Shown here one piece after another: positions 27,071 through 36,213 of a stretch of DNA of 64,000 bases. The first letter of the stretch is position 1, and the number at the start of each line of letters is the position of its first letter. The notes beneath the pieces were generated by a model, which made no database searches, was not told the DNA's origin, and worked only from the letters and a program-made list of their open reading frames with translations. Origin of the DNA: an uncultured Pseudomonadales bacterium (lineage in GTDB: Bacteria > Pseudomonadota > Gammaproteobacteria > Pseudomonadales > Porticoccaceae); contig OX044363.1 in assembly GCA_943846685.1 (NCBI GenBank), positions 533,501-597,500 of the forward strand, in the 5' to 3' direction. The position numbers were made by a program, and so were the translations under genes.

Positions 27071-28786
27071 TTGATTATTAACCAGCCGCTAACAGTGAGT
27101 ATTGGTCAAGCGACAAACAAGGGCGTTAAGGAAATTAACCAAGACGCCGTGGGTCATTTGGTTCCCGAAGAACCTCTGTTAAGTACTAAGGGCATTGTTT
27201 TAGCCATGGCCGATGGCATTAGCTCAAGCCAGGTTAGCCAAATAGCTAGTCGCACGGCAGTCTCAAGCTTTTTGGAAGATTATTGCTGCACTTCTGACGC
27301 CTGGGCAGTAAAAACTTCAGCTCAAAAAGTATTGAAGTCGGTTAATCATTGGCTCTATGCACAGACCCAGAACAGCCCCTACCGTTTTGAAAAAGATAAA
27401 GGCTATATATGTACATTTAGCGCCTTAATACTAAAGTCCAATACTGCTCATTTGTTCCATTCTGGCGACACTCGCATCTACCGTATTTCAGGTAATCAGC
27501 TAGAGCAATTAACCAAAGATCATCGTCGAGTTGTCTCTGCCGAGATCAGTTATCTAACCCGAGCCTTAGGGATTGAGCCGGTATTAGATATTGATTACCA
27601 CAGTGCAACAATAGACAAAGGTGATCAGTTTATTATCGCCACTGATGGCGTCTATGAATTTATTAGCAACGCCGAAATATTGAAGTTTATTAAGGAGTCA
27701 GACGACCTAGATATTGCTGCAGAGAAAATTATTGAGCAGGCAATGTTATCTGGTAGCGATGATAATTTAAGTATTCAAATTGTTCGCGTTGAGCATCTTC
27801 CCGACTATCAGTTAGCGGAGGTTCAGCAGCATATTTCGCTGCTACCACTACCGCCGAGACTGATGCCAAGAATGAAATTTGATGGTTATGAAATACTCCG
27901 TGAAATATATATCAGCAGTCGCAGCCATGTTTTTTTAGCGCGCGATATAGAAAGTCAAAAAACGCTTGTGATTAAAACACCCTCCACTGAATTGCGTGAT
28001 AATACTCAGTATCTTGAAAGCTTTATGCTTGAAGAATGGATAGCTAAGCGCATCGACAATCCCCATGTTGTCAAAGCGATTGAACCTACCCGCAAACGTA
28101 ATTATTTGTATTTGCTGAGTGAGTACGTCGAGGGAATAACCCTTAATCAATGGATAATCGATAATCCTAAACCAACCATTAATCAGGTTAGAGCAATTAT
28201 TGAGCAAGCGGCAAAAGGTCTGCAGGCTTTTCATCGGCAAGAAATGATTCATCAGGATTTGCGACCCAATAATATTATGATTGGCCCTGGCAATACGGTG
28301 AAAATTATCGACTTTGGCTCAACCTTTATTGCCGGTGTAACCGATATCAAAAACGAAGAAGCCGTGCGCGGCACTATGCGCTATTCAGCGCCGGAATACT
28401 TCTTGGGACAAGTGGGTAGTCAACGTTCGGATATTTATGCATTAGCCGTTATCACTTATCAAATGTTATCTGGCCGCTTTCCTTACAATATTGAAATTGC
28501 CCAGGCGAGAAGTCTTTCCGCACAGCGTCGTCTGACGTATAAAACGGTCGTTAATGAGGATACCGAGTTTCCAATTTGGGTTGATGATGCACTTCGAAAA
28601 GCGCTGTATGTTGAACCGCAGAAACGCTACGAAGAGTTGTCAGAATTTGTTCACGATCTGCATCATCCCAACAACGCGTTTATCTCGCGCAATAATCGGC
28701 CGCTAATTGAGCGTGATCCGGTTATTTTCTGGAAGGGCGTGAGTATTGCTTTATTGTTAATCATTGTTATTGAGAAGCTGATATAA
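27071..28786 (+). CDS. Fused PP2C phosphatase and Ser/Thr protein kinase with C-terminal membrane anchor
   Basis: A protein of about 571 residues. Residues about 5-245 are a PP2C phosphatase ('KEINQDAVG', 'AMADGISS', 'HSGDTRIYRI', 'ATDGVYEF', 'SDDNLSIQIV': metal-binding Asp residues present). Residues about 280-540 are a protein kinase: 'TLVIKTPS' (ATP Lys), 'MIHQDLRPNNIMI' (HRD variant HQD), 'KIIDFGST' (DFG) and 'GTMRYSAPEYF' (APE). The glycine loop is poorly conserved. The end is one hydrophobic helix. Similar fusions accompany nitrate/nitrite transporter genes in Pseudomonas and marine bacteria. The start is uncertain: the TTG at 27071 abuts GGGAGA, whereas an ATT at 27077 has ideal spacing; no ATG is available. 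Confidence 0.88.
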   Translation: MIINQPLTVSIGQATNKGVKEINQDAVGHLVPEEPLLSTKGIVLAMADGISSSQVSQIASRTAVSSFLEDYCCTSDAWAVKTSAQKVLKSVNHWLYAQTQNSPYRFEKDKGYICTFSALILKSNTAHLFHSGDTRIYRISGNQLEQLTKDHRRVVSAEISYLTRALGIEPVLDIDYHSATIDKGDQFIIATDGVYEFISNAEILKFIKESDDLDIAAEKIIEQAMLSGSDDNLSIQIVRVEHLPDYQLAEVQQHISLLPLPPRLMPRMKFDGYEILREIYISSRSHVFLARDIESQKTLVIKTPSTELRDNTQYLESFMLEEWIAKRIDNPHVVKAIEPTRKRNYLYLLSEYVEGITLNQWIIDNPKPTINQVRAIIEQAAKGLQAFHRQEMIHQDLRPNNIMIGPGNTVKIIDFGSTFIAGVTDIKNEEAVRGTMRYSAPEYFLGQVGSQRSDIYALAVITYQMLSGRFPYNIEIAQARSLSAQRRLTYKTVVNEDTEFPIWVDDALRKALYVEPQKRYEELSEFVHDLHHPNNAFISRNNRPLIERDPVIFWKGVSIALLLIIVIEKLI

Positions 28787-28813
28787 AAGAACTGCGGTAA
28801 CAAACGCCAGTTG

Positions 28814-28844
28814 CTAAAAAGCCCGCAGAACGCGGGCTTTTTAG
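28814..28844. terminator. Bidirectional terminator between the phosphatase-kinase gene and purH
   Basis: CTAAAAAGCCCGC (28814-28826) and GCGGGCTTTTTAG (28832-28844) form a perfect 13-bp stem with a five-base loop. Each strand has a run of five T in the 3' arm, so it can terminate both convergent genes. Confidence 0.9.
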
Positions 28845-28862
28845 GGATAACGGAAGCAACAA

Positions 28863-30437
28863 TTAATGTCTAAAGTGACGCATTCCAGTAAATACCATCG
28901 CCATGCCATGCTCATTGGCCGCAGCAACAACCTCATCGTCACGCATCGAGCCGCCGGGCTGAATCACACAGCTAATTCCCGCCTCTGCTGCATTGTCGAT
29001 ACCATCGCGGAACGGGAAGAACGCATCTGATGCCATTATCGCACCCTTAACTTCAAGTCCTGCATGCTCGGCTTTAATACCGGCAATTCGAGCGGAGTTA
29101 ATACGGCTCATCTGGCCAGCGCCAACACCTATAGTGCGGTTGTTCTTAGCGTAGATAATCGCATTGGATTTAACCATCTTGGCGACTTTCCAAGCAAACA
29201 TCATATCGCTCATTTCATCTTCGTTGGGCACGCGCTCACTGACCACTTTAAGATCTTTTTCAGCTACCATACCGTTATCGCGATCCTGAATTAGCAGGCC
29301 GCCATTAACGCGTTTGTAGTCAAAGTCCTGCGGTCGTTCTGTACCCCAGGTACCGCATTCGAGTAGACGCACATTCTTTTTCGCGGTGATCACGGCAACA
29401 GCTTCCTTAGAAACTGAAGGGGCGATAATCACTTCAACAAATTGCTTCTCGCAAATTGCTGCAGCAGTGCCTGCATCAAGCTCACGGTTAAAGGCAATAA
29501 TACCGCCAAAAGAAGATTCCGGATCGGTGGCAAAGGCTAGTTCGTAGGCCAGATTAATATCGGTTGCCACAGCAACACCACAGGGGTTGGCGTGTTTCAC
29601 AATGACACAGGCCGGCTGATCAAACTGCTTAACGCATTCAAGAGCCGCATCTGTATCGGCAATATTGTTAAACGACAGCTCTTTACCCTGCAACTGCTTG
29701 GCGGTTGCAACACTGGCTTCAGTGGGGTTGGCTTCAATATAAAATGCCGCTTTCTGGTGAGGGTTTTCACCGTAGCGCATCTCTTGAGTTTTGTAATACT
29801 GTACATTGTAAGTATCTGAGAAGTTGCGCGCCTGATTGTCGGTATCGCGAGCGCCAAAGTAGTTGGCGATCATGCCGTCGTAAGCCGCAGTGTGCTCAAA
29901 GGCTTTAACCATCAGCTGGTAGCGAGTGCTGTAATCCAGCTGACCCTGATTGGCCTGCATCTCATCGAGTACTGACTGGTAGTCACTGGCATTAACCACA
30001 ATGGCGACATCTTTATGATTCTTTGCTGCCGAGCGCACCATGGTTGGGCCACCGATATCGATATTCTCAATTGCGGTTGGCAGTGAGCAGTTTGGATCTG
30101 CGACTGTCGCGGCAAAAGGATAGAGATTTACCACAACCATATCGATTGGCTTAATGCCGTGTTCCTGCATCACCGCGTCATCGGTTCCACGACGACCAAG
30201 AATGCCGCCGTGAACTTTCGGGTGCAGAGTCTTTACTCGGCCATCCATCATCTCTGGGAAACCGGTGTAATCCGATACTTCGGTTGCAGCAATATTATTC
30301 TCTGTGAGAAGGCGGAATGTGCCTCCTGTAGAGAGTATTTCCACTCCCTGTGCGGTTAAGGCTTGGGCAAATTCAACAATGCCGGTTTTATCAGAAACGC
30401 TTATTAATGCACGTGAAACTTTTTTCAGGTCGCTCAT
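28863..30437 (-). CDS. purH: Bifunctional AICAR transformylase / IMP cyclohydrolase
   Basis: A 524-residue enzyme, ATG 30437, performing the last two steps of IMP synthesis. The N-terminal cyclohydrolase has '[15 protein letters not shown]', '[12 protein letters not shown]' and '[15 protein letters not shown]'. The C-terminal transformylase has '[11 protein letters not shown]', '[14 protein letters not shown]', 'SFGGIIAFN', '[21 protein letters not shown]' (split after GAGQ) and '[12 protein letters not shown]'. It lies 18 bases downstream of fis in the dusB-fis-purH operon. Its usual partner purD is displaced by the accessory block to the left. Confidence 0.97.
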   Translation of the reverse strand: MSDLKKVSRALISVSDKTGIVEFAQALTAQGVEILSTGGTFRLLTENNIAATEVSDYTGFPEMMDGRVKTLHPKVHGGILGRRGTDDAVMQEHGIKPIDMVVVNLYPFAATVADPNCSLPTAIENIDIGGPTMVRSAAKNHKDVAIVVNASDYQSVLDEMQANQGQLDYSTRYQLMVKAFEHTAAYDGMIANYFGARDTDNQARNFSDTYNVQYYKTQEMRYGENPHQKAAFYIEANPTEASVATAKQLQGKELSFNNIADTDAALECVKQFDQPACVIVKHANPCGVAVATDINLAYELAFATDPESSFGGIIAFNRELDAGTAAAICEKQFVEVIIAPSVSKEAVAVITAKKNVRLLECGTWGTERPQDFDYKRVNGGLLIQDRDNGMVAEKDLKVVSERVPNEDEMSDMMFAWKVAKMVKSNAIIYAKNNRTIGVGAGQMSRINSARIAGIKAEHAGLEVKGAIMASDAFFPFRDGIDNAAEAGISCVIQPGGSMRDDEVVAAANEHGMAMVFTGMRHFRH

Positions 30438-30455
30438 GGAGTCCTCGAGGAAAGA

Positions 30456-30740
30456 TTACAGAAGGTCGTATTGTTTTAATTTTTTTCGCAATGTACCGCG
30501 ATTAAGGCCGAGAGTTTCCGCGGCCCGGCTTTGATTTTGTCTGGTGTAGGCCATCACCGCTTTCAGCAGAGGTGGCTCGACTTCGGCCATCACAATATCG
30601 TAGAGATCGTGAGTTGCCTGTCCATCCAAGTCGGAAAAGTAGCGTTGCATAGCTTCGGTAACGCTCTGTTTCAGGGACTGGCGCTGATGGTTGAGCCGAT
30701 CTTCTGCGGAGTCATTGGGTGTTTGTGGTGCAGAATTCAT
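30456..30740 (-). CDS. fis: Fis-family DNA-binding protein
   Basis: A 94-residue protein; the ATG at 30740 overlaps the dusB stop (ATGA). The C-terminal half has the Fis helix-turn-helix 'SRAAETLGLNRGTLRKKLKQY' (one residue short of the full motif listed here), and the N-terminal region lacks the longer beta-arm detail of E. coli Fis. In gammaproteobacteria dusB-fis is a conserved pair; Fis is a nucleoid protein affecting rRNA transcription and recombination. It ends one residue after the normal 'YDLL'-type terminus. Confidence 0.93.
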   Translation of the reverse strand: MNSAPQTPNDSAEDRLNHQRQSLKQSVTEAMQRYFSDLDGQATHDLYDIVMAEVEPPLLKAVMAYTRQNQSRAAETLGLNRGTLRKKLKQYDLL

Positions 30741-31726
30741 GCGGCCTGTTCCTGGTAAATATCAGTTGAATGGAAAAATTGCTGCAGTAAATCCTGCTGC
30801 TCTAGATGATTTTCTATTTTATTAAATTGCTGAGCAAAGGCTTTGCCACCGCTCAAATTATTGACGTACCAGCCAATATGCTTGCGCGCGATTCGCACGC
30901 CGGCAATCTCGCCGTAGAATTCATGTAGGGCTAAAAGATGTCTGCACATCACTCGCTCTGCTTCTTCGATAGATGGCTTGGCAGCCACTTCACCGTTTTC
31001 GAGAAAGTGATTAATCTGTTGGAATATCCACGGGTTTCCCTGTGCCGCGCGGCCAATCATAACTGCGGCTGCGCCGGTGTGTTGCAATACCGCCAAGGCT
31101 TTTTCCGGAGAGGTGATATCGCCATTGGCAATCACCGGCATAGATACGGCGGAGACCACATCGGCAATACTGTCGTACTCGACTTCTTTAACAAAGCGGC
31201 AGGCTCGGGTTCGGCCATGAATGGCGAGAGCGGCAATACCAGCATCCTCAGCAATTTTGGCAATGGTTACCGCATTGCGATTTTGACGATCCCAGCCAGT
31301 GCGAATTTTTAGGGTGACTGGCACATCGACACTGTCGACCACCGCATGAAGAATATCGCGGACCAGATCCGGATGTTGCAGCAAGGCAGAGCCAGCGGCT
31401 TTTTTAAGTACTTTTTTGGCCGGGCAGCCCATATTAATATCGATAATCTCGGCACCCTGCTTAACATTAAAGCGTGCAGCTTCTGCCATCATCAGCGGAT
31501 CATAGCCGGCAATCTGCACAGATCTGGGAGCCGGTTCATCGGCAAATTGAATGCGTAATCTCGACTTGCGGCTCGACCATGTGCTCGGGTCTGCGGCGAC
31601 CATCTCTGAGACCACCAGACCGGCACCCATCTCTCGACAGAGCTGACGGAAAGGCAGGTCTGTAACGCCTGCCATAGGCGCTAGCACTGTCTTTCGCTGA
31701 ATCTGATAGGGCCCAATATTGAACAA
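30737..31726 (-). CDS. dusB: tRNA-dihydrouridine synthase B
   Basis: A 329-residue flavoenzyme, ATG 31726, that reduces uridines in tRNA. Motifs: 'VLAPMAGVTDLPFRQLCRE' near the N-terminus, 'IDINMGCPAKKVLKKAAGSAL' (with the catalytic Cys; quoted in part), 'VTLKIRTGWD', 'ALAIHGRTRACRF' and 'VIANGDITSPEKA'. The C-terminal helical tRNA-binding domain includes 'RIARKHIGWY'. It is first in the dusB-fis-purH operon and is preceded by 94 bases of non-coding sequence. Confidence 0.96.
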   Translation of the reverse strand: MFNIGPYQIQRKTVLAPMAGVTDLPFRQLCREMGAGLVVSEMVAADPSTWSSRKSRLRIQFADEPAPRSVQIAGYDPLMMAEAARFNVKQGAEIIDINMGCPAKKVLKKAAGSALLQHPDLVRDILHAVVDSVDVPVTLKIRTGWDRQNRNAVTIAKIAEDAGIAALAIHGRTRACRFVKEVEYDSIADVVSAVSMPVIANGDITSPEKALAVLQHTGAAAVMIGRAAQGNPWIFQQINHFLENGEVAAKPSIEEAERVMCRHLLALHEFYGEIAGVRIARKHIGWYVNNLSGGKAFAQQFNKIENHLEQQDLLQQFFHSTDIYQEQAA

Positions 31727-31820
31727 TTTAGCCTCGAGATGGACGTGGTGTGAAAAAGGGCGCTAATGATACCCTTTGGCAAGCTGATTAAAAAGTGATC
31801 AATTGAAAAAAACGTAATTA

Positions 31821-32591
31821 TTACAGGCTTAACGCCACCAGATAGTTAACCGCATCTAACCCGGGGTCGACCAGGCTAAAGCTGACGTGAGTCTGACGGC
31901 CGCTAGAGATATTTTTGATCGCGCTTGATCGACCTGAATTCTTTTCGGCGATATATTCTTCTGGCGAGAAAATCCGTTGGCCGACTAGCTCCCCCTGCAG
32001 ATCTTCAAAGCGCACCTTAATGCGCGGGTAGGGTTGTCGGAACTTCGCTTTATTTTCGATCAGCATATCTACCACCACCGCGCCGGGCTGGGTTGGGTGA
32101 GACTGAATAATAAACGTGTTGATGCTTAATTTACTTAGGTCGCGGTAGGGGGCAATTTTACAGCCAAAGTAATAACAGCTGTCGATCAGGGCTTGGCGGT
32201 AATTTTCATTACGGCTCAGTTCAGCACTGGTGAAATAAATAATCTGCGCCGCCAAAACCAGCGCGCCAATGGCGGCGACGGCCAGTCGGCCAAGCAGGGT
32301 ACGCAGAGTCTTTGACTGTTTGGGGCTGGGTTGTTGGCCGTTAAACTCGTTGTGAATTAATTCGGTTAACTGGGGCAGAGCCTGGTCAGTTTCAGGCGCT
32401 TCTTTTGGCGTCTGCTCGGGCTGTTCAGCGACTGAGTTTAGCTGGTGCTCTGGGGCATTAAAAACGCCGATACATTTCCCGCAGCGAACCATGCCATTGG
32501 CGGTCAGAAGTTGTTCGGAGGTAACCCGAAAAGCGGTTTGGCAGGTTGGGCAGCGAGTGACTATCGCTGAACTGTCTGTTTTAGATGGCAT
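31821..32591 (-). CDS. DUF3426 zinc-ribbon membrane protein
   Basis: A 256-residue protein, ATG 32591. The N-terminus (residues about 12-48) is an MJ0042-type zinc ribbon with two C-x2-C pairs ('CPTCQTAF' and 'CGKCIGVF'). A single transmembrane helix follows at about residues 90-110 ('LLGRLAVAAIGALVLAAQII'), then a DUF3426 domain with 'CYYFGCKIAPYRDLSKL'. Function is unknown; it is conserved next to prmA in Pseudomonas-like genomes. It probably belongs to the accBC-prmA transcription unit. Confidence 0.85.
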   Translation of the reverse strand: MPSKTDSSAIVTRCPTCQTAFRVTSEQLLTANGMVRCGKCIGVFNAPEHQLNSVAEQPEQTPKEAPETDQALPQLTELIHNEFNGQQPSPKQSKTLRTLLGRLAVAAIGALVLAAQIIYFTSAELSRNENYRQALIDSCYYFGCKIAPYRDLSKLSINTFIIQSHPTQPGAVVVDMLIENKAKFRQPYPRIKVRFEDLQGELVGQRIFSPEEYIAEKNSGRSSAIKNISSGRQTHVSFSLVDPGLDAVNYLVALSL

Positions 32592-32670
32592 TAAATTAGA
32601 TTTCTCGAAAGCTCTCTGCTTGAGTTTAGCAGGATAAAAATACCGCGATAGCCTATGAGGTTATTTAGGC

Positions 32671-33576
32671 CTAACTTTTCTTAACCGCAGAGAGCTGTGC
32701 CCATTCAGACTCGATGGCTGGTTGAGCAAAAACAAAATCTTCGCCGTAGGGAAGACTGACAGCTTCTATTTGATGTTCAAGCAGACCGGATAAACAGAGT
32801 TGGCCGCCTGCGGCAGTGTGAGCGATTAATCTCGGTGCCAGTTCAATAAGTGGTGCTGCTAAGATATTGGCGATCATCATGTCGCAAGTGGCATCCGCAG
32901 GCCATTCATCGGAAGGAAGGTCATCAGGTAGGTAGGTTAACAGCCGTGCCTGATCAATATGGTTGCGCTGCCCGTTGTCACGCGTCGCCAACAGTGCCTG
33001 TGGATCATTGTCCACAGCAATAACTTTTTCCGCGCCGAGCAATAGTGCAGCAATACCGAGAATGCCCGAGCCACAGCCGTAATCAATAACGGTTTTTCCA
33101 ACAAGATCCTGTTTGTCGAGCCAGCGCAGGCAGAGATGGGTGGTCGGATGGCTGCCGGTACCAAAAGCCAGGCCGGGGTCGAGGCTTAGGTTGATACCAT
33201 TGGCATCTGGCGGCTCTATCCAGCTCGGGCAGATCCACAGTCGGTCACCGCACTTTACTGGAGAGAAATACTTCTTCCACTCCTGAGACCAGTCTTTATC
33301 TTCGAGCTGTTCCCAACGATGTGCCAGTGTTTGCAATTGGGCTTTTAGTTGAGAGGTGAGTTGAGCAGTGATTTGTACTGTATCTGTCGTGGCATCAAAC
33401 AGCGCTTTAATCTGACAGTTGTCCCACAGCGGGGTTTCGCCAACGCCGGGTTCAAAGATCGGCTGATCGGCAGCGTCTTCGAGAGTAACTGACACTGCAC
33501 CGCAGTCGAGAAGAGCATCTTCAATGCTACCGCTGGTTTCGCGAGTAGCACTGATAATTAGCTGAAGCCATTGCAT
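32671..33576 (-). CDS. prmA: Ribosomal protein L11 methyltransferase
   Basis: A 301-residue SAM-dependent methyltransferase, ATG 33576. The N-terminal L11-binding domain ends near residue 95; 'DKDWSQEWKKYFSPVK' is the conserved connector. The catalytic domain has 'LDPGLAFGTGSHPTTHLCL', 'VIDYGCGSGILGIAALLLG' (motif I), 'DNDPQAL' and 'MIANILAAPLIELAP' (N-I-L motif). It trimethylates ribosomal protein L11. It is downstream of accB-accC, a common gammaproteobacterial order. Confidence 0.96.
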   Translation of the reverse strand: MQWLQLIISATRETSGSIEDALLDCGAVSVTLEDAADQPIFEPGVGETPLWDNCQIKALFDATTDTVQITAQLTSQLKAQLQTLAHRWEQLEDKDWSQEWKKYFSPVKCGDRLWICPSWIEPPDANGINLSLDPGLAFGTGSHPTTHLCLRWLDKQDLVGKTVIDYGCGSGILGIAALLLGAEKVIAVDNDPQALLATRDNGQRNHIDQARLLTYLPDDLPSDEWPADATCDMMIANILAAPLIELAPRLIAHTAAGGQLCLSGLLEHQIEAVSLPYGEDFVFAQPAIESEWAQLSAVKKS

Positions 33577-33639
33577 AGGATATGAGCTTTAAGTTACGAG
33601 CTTTGAGGTGTGAGTTCGAAGGAAAAGCCGGACTGTAAA

Positions 33640-34980
33640 TTACAGTCCGAGCTTCTTCTCGAGATAGTGGATATTAACGCCACCTTTCTTAAACTCAGCG
33701 TCTTCAACCAGATCCTGGTGCAAGGCAATATTGGTTTTAATACCGTCGATCATCATCTCATCCAGAGCGTTGCGCATTCTTGAAAGCGCTGAATCGCGAT
33801 CGTGACCATAGGTGATAATTTTACCAATCAGGGAATCGTAGTTGGGTGGAACGCGATAGCCGTTGTAGATATGCGAGTCTACGCGTACGCCATTGCCGCC
33901 GGGAGCATGGTAACTTTTAATCGTGCCGGGCTGCGGCAGGAAAGTAACCGGATCTTCGGCATTAATTCGACATTCAAAAGAGTGGCCGCGGAAAATAATA
34001 TCTTCCTGCTTGATGCTCAGCGGTTCACCGCCAGCGATCAACAGCTGCTCTTTAACAATATCCACACCGGTGATCATTTCTGATACAGGGTGCTCTACCT
34101 GAACACGAGTGTTCATTTCGATAAAGTAGTAGTGGCCATCTTCGTAGAGAAATTCAAAGGTGCCCGCACCGCGGTAACCGATTTCAATACAGGCATTGGT
34201 GCAGCTTTCGAAAACCGCCTGACGAGCTTCTTCGGGAATACCCGGTGCCGGCGCTTCTTCGAGAACTTTCTGGTGGCGACGTTGCAGTGAACAGTCGCGA
34301 TCGCCGAGATGGATAGCATTGCCCTGACCATCAGAGAGAACCTGAACTTCCACATGGCGAGGATTTTGTAAAAACTTCTCCATGTAAACCGTGCCATCAC
34401 CAAAGGCAGCTTCTGCTTCAGTTTTGGTAATGGTAATCGACGTCACCAGACTCTCTTCATTTTCTACAACGCGCATGCCGCGACCACCGCCGCCAGCTGC
34501 CGCTTTAATAATCACCGGGTAGCCAATGCGTCGGCCCATCGCTTTCAGTGCTTCAGGGTCGTCGTTAAGAGGCCCGTCAGAGCCTGGAACTGTTGGCACG
34601 CCAGAGGCTTTCATGGCCTTAATCGCCGCCACTTTGTCACCCATGATGCGGATACATTCAGCGGTTGGGCCGATAAATACAAAGCCACTGTTCTCAACCT
34701 GCTCAGCAAAATCGGCATTTTCAGCCAAGAAGCCATAGCCAGGGTGAACAGCTACAGAATTAGTCACTTCCATGGCGCTAATAATCGCCGGGATATTCAG
34801 ATAGCTTTTCGGGGACGGATTGGGTCCGATGCAGATTGATTGGTCTGCGAGTTTGACATGTTTGAGGTCCGCATCCACTTGGGAGTGAACCGCAACAGTC
34901 TTAATTCCTAATTCTTTGCAAGCGCGCAAAATGCGCAGAGCAATTTCGCCGCGATTTGCGATCAGCACTTTATCGAGCAT
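33640..34980 (-). CDS. accC: Acetyl-CoA carboxylase, biotin carboxylase subunit
   Basis: A 446-residue ATP-grasp enzyme, ATG 34980, that carboxylates the biotin on AccB in the first step of fatty acid synthesis. Visible: '[20 protein letters not shown]' at the N-terminus, '[16 protein letters not shown]', '[19 protein letters not shown]' (glycine-rich ATP loop), '[20 protein letters not shown]', and the C-terminal '[20 protein letters not shown]'. Length equals that of E. coli AccC. It follows accB by 20 bases in a two-gene operon. Confidence 0.98.
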   Translation of the reverse strand: MLDKVLIANRGEIALRILRACKELGIKTVAVHSQVDADLKHVKLADQSICIGPNPSPKSYLNIPAIISAMEVTNSVAVHPGYGFLAENADFAEQVENSGFVFIGPTAECIRIMGDKVAAIKAMKASGVPTVPGSDGPLNDDPEALKAMGRRIGYPVIIKAAAGGGGRGMRVVENEESLVTSITITKTEAEAAFGDGTVYMEKFLQNPRHVEVQVLSDGQGNAIHLGDRDCSLQRRHQKVLEEAPAPGIPEEARQAVFESCTNACIEIGYRGAGTFEFLYEDGHYYFIEMNTRVQVEHPVSEMITGVDIVKEQLLIAGGEPLSIKQEDIIFRGHSFECRINAEDPVTFLPQPGTIKSYHAPGGNGVRVDSHIYNGYRVPPNYDSLIGKIITYGHDRDSALSRMRNALDEMMIDGIKTNIALHQDLVEDAEFKKGGVNIHYLEKKLGL

Positions 34981-35000
34981 GATTCTATTCCTGAATAGGT

Positions 35001-35456
35001 TTAAACGATGGTGAACAGTGGCTGGTCGTATTCGATTGGCTCACCGTCTTCAACAAGAACTGCACCAATTGTACCGGCCTTGTCAGCCTCAATTTGGTTC
35101 ATCATTTTCATTGCTTCGAGAATACATAACACATCGCCAACCTTAACCGCTTTGCCAGGCTCAACAAATACTGGAGATCCAGGTGCTGGTGAGCCGTAGA
35201 AAGTGCCGACCATCGGTGAGCGAACTACATGGCCAGTCAGCTCTTCCACAGCGGCTGCTGCTGGTGCCGCTGCTGCAGGCGCAGCCGCAACAGGTGCTGG
35301 AGCAGCTACTGCTGCCGGTGCTACAGGAGCAGGTGCTGCCACAACAGTTGCGCCGCGGCTGATACGAACTGACTCTTCACCTTCGGTGATTTCCAGTTCA
35401 TTGATGTTTGACTCTTCGAGTAGCTCGATTAGTTTTTTAACTTTGCGAATGTCCAT
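35001..35456 (-). CDS. accB: Biotin carboxyl carrier protein of acetyl-CoA carboxylase
   Basis: A 151-residue protein, ATG 35456. Residues 1-35 form the N-terminal helical segment; residues about 38-72 are a flexible Ala/Pro linker; the biotinyl domain ends the protein with the attachment motif '[16 protein letters not shown]' (Lys of EAMKM receives biotin). '[18 protein letters not shown]' is the canonical thumb region. It is co-transcribed with accC, and the stop of aroQ is 20 bases upstream. Confidence 0.98.
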   Translation of the reverse strand: MDIRKVKKLIELLEESNINELEITEGEESVRISRGATVVAAPAPVAPAAVAAPAPVAAAPAAAAPAAAAVEELTGHVVRSPMVGTFYGSPAPGSPVFVEPGKAVKVGDVLCILEAMKMMNQIEADKAGTIGAVLVEDGEPIEYDQPLFTIV

Positions 35457-35476
35457 GAATATCTCTCGTTCTGGGA

Positions 35477-35917
35477 TTAATGATCAAGCTTGCTGTGCAC
35501 TGCTTGCAAAGCTAGCTGGTAACTTTTAGAGCCGAAGCCGCAAATAACGCCTTCAGCAATATCTGAAAAATAGGAGTGGTGACGGAATGCTTCGCGGGCG
35601 AAGACATTCGACAGGTGCACCTCTATAAAGGGTATCTCGACACCGAGCAGAGCATCGCGAAGGGCAACGCTAGTATGGGTGAAGGCGCCAGGATTAATAA
35701 TAATAAAGGCGACATCTTGTTTTTTGGCGTCGTGAATATGTTGGATCAACTCAAACTCGGCATTGCTCTGCACCGCGGAAAGACTGTGTCCGGCAGAGGC
35801 GGCCTGATCGGCCAGAGTTTGGTTGATATCCTCAAGAGTCTCAGCGCCATAAATTTCTGGCTCTCGAGATCCGAGCAAATTTAGATTGGGTCCGTGAATT
35901 ACCAGTATTGAAGCCAT
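35477..35917 (-). CDS. aroQ: Type II 3-dehydroquinate dehydratase
   Basis: The start is taken as ATG 35917 (protein begins [20 protein letters not shown]), giving 146 residues, the usual length; the frame is open 33 codons upstream without similarity. It catalyses the third shikimate pathway step. Active-site features: '[14 protein letters not shown]' (Tyr base), '[15 protein letters not shown]' (Asn, Glu, His) and '[21 protein letters not shown]'. aroQ-accB-accC is a widely conserved operon. Confidence 0.96.
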   Translation of the reverse strand: MASILVIHGPNLNLLGSREPEIYGAETLEDINQTLADQAASAGHSLSAVQSNAEFELIQHIHDAKKQDVAFIIINPGAFTHTSVALRDALLGVEIPFIEVHLSNVFAREAFRHHSYFSDIAEGVICGFGSKSYQLALQAVHSKLDH

Positions 35918-36113
35918 AGACAGTATTTCCCGATTACCTTCTGCGAGGTGTTCTATTAGTGCGGGAAGTCTGCCCGAAAATAAAACAGCTGTCCACGAAT
36001 AGATAAAAAAAACCATTTTTCGACGAAATTTACAGAAAATGGCGACGAAAACTGTATTTTTTATGATTTTAATGCGCAGGTGTTTTGTTGAAGTGCGACG
36101 TTTAGGCTTTTTA

Positions 36114-36140
36114 AGGGGCTTTTCTGCGAAAAAGCGCCCT
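36114..36140. terminator. Hairpin between dsbD and aroQ
   Basis: AGGGGCTTTT (36114-36123) pairs with AAAAGC-G-CCCT (36130-36140), ten pairs with one bulged base and a six-base loop. Neither strand has a clear T-run after it, so it is only a possible end of the dsbD transcript. The rest of 36017-36213 shows A/T-rich sequence and presumably the aroQ promoter. Confidence 0.4.
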
Positions 36141-36213
36141 AAAAAAGCTAAAATCGGCTAAGTTCTTTAAATGTCGGCAAAGTGGTCGCTAAAATACGCC
36201 AAGCCGATCAAAT

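Noticed and set aside
35203..35529. Ala/Gly-rich plus-strand frame opposite accB
   Set aside because: Mirror of the Ala/Pro linker of accB, which is firmly identified.
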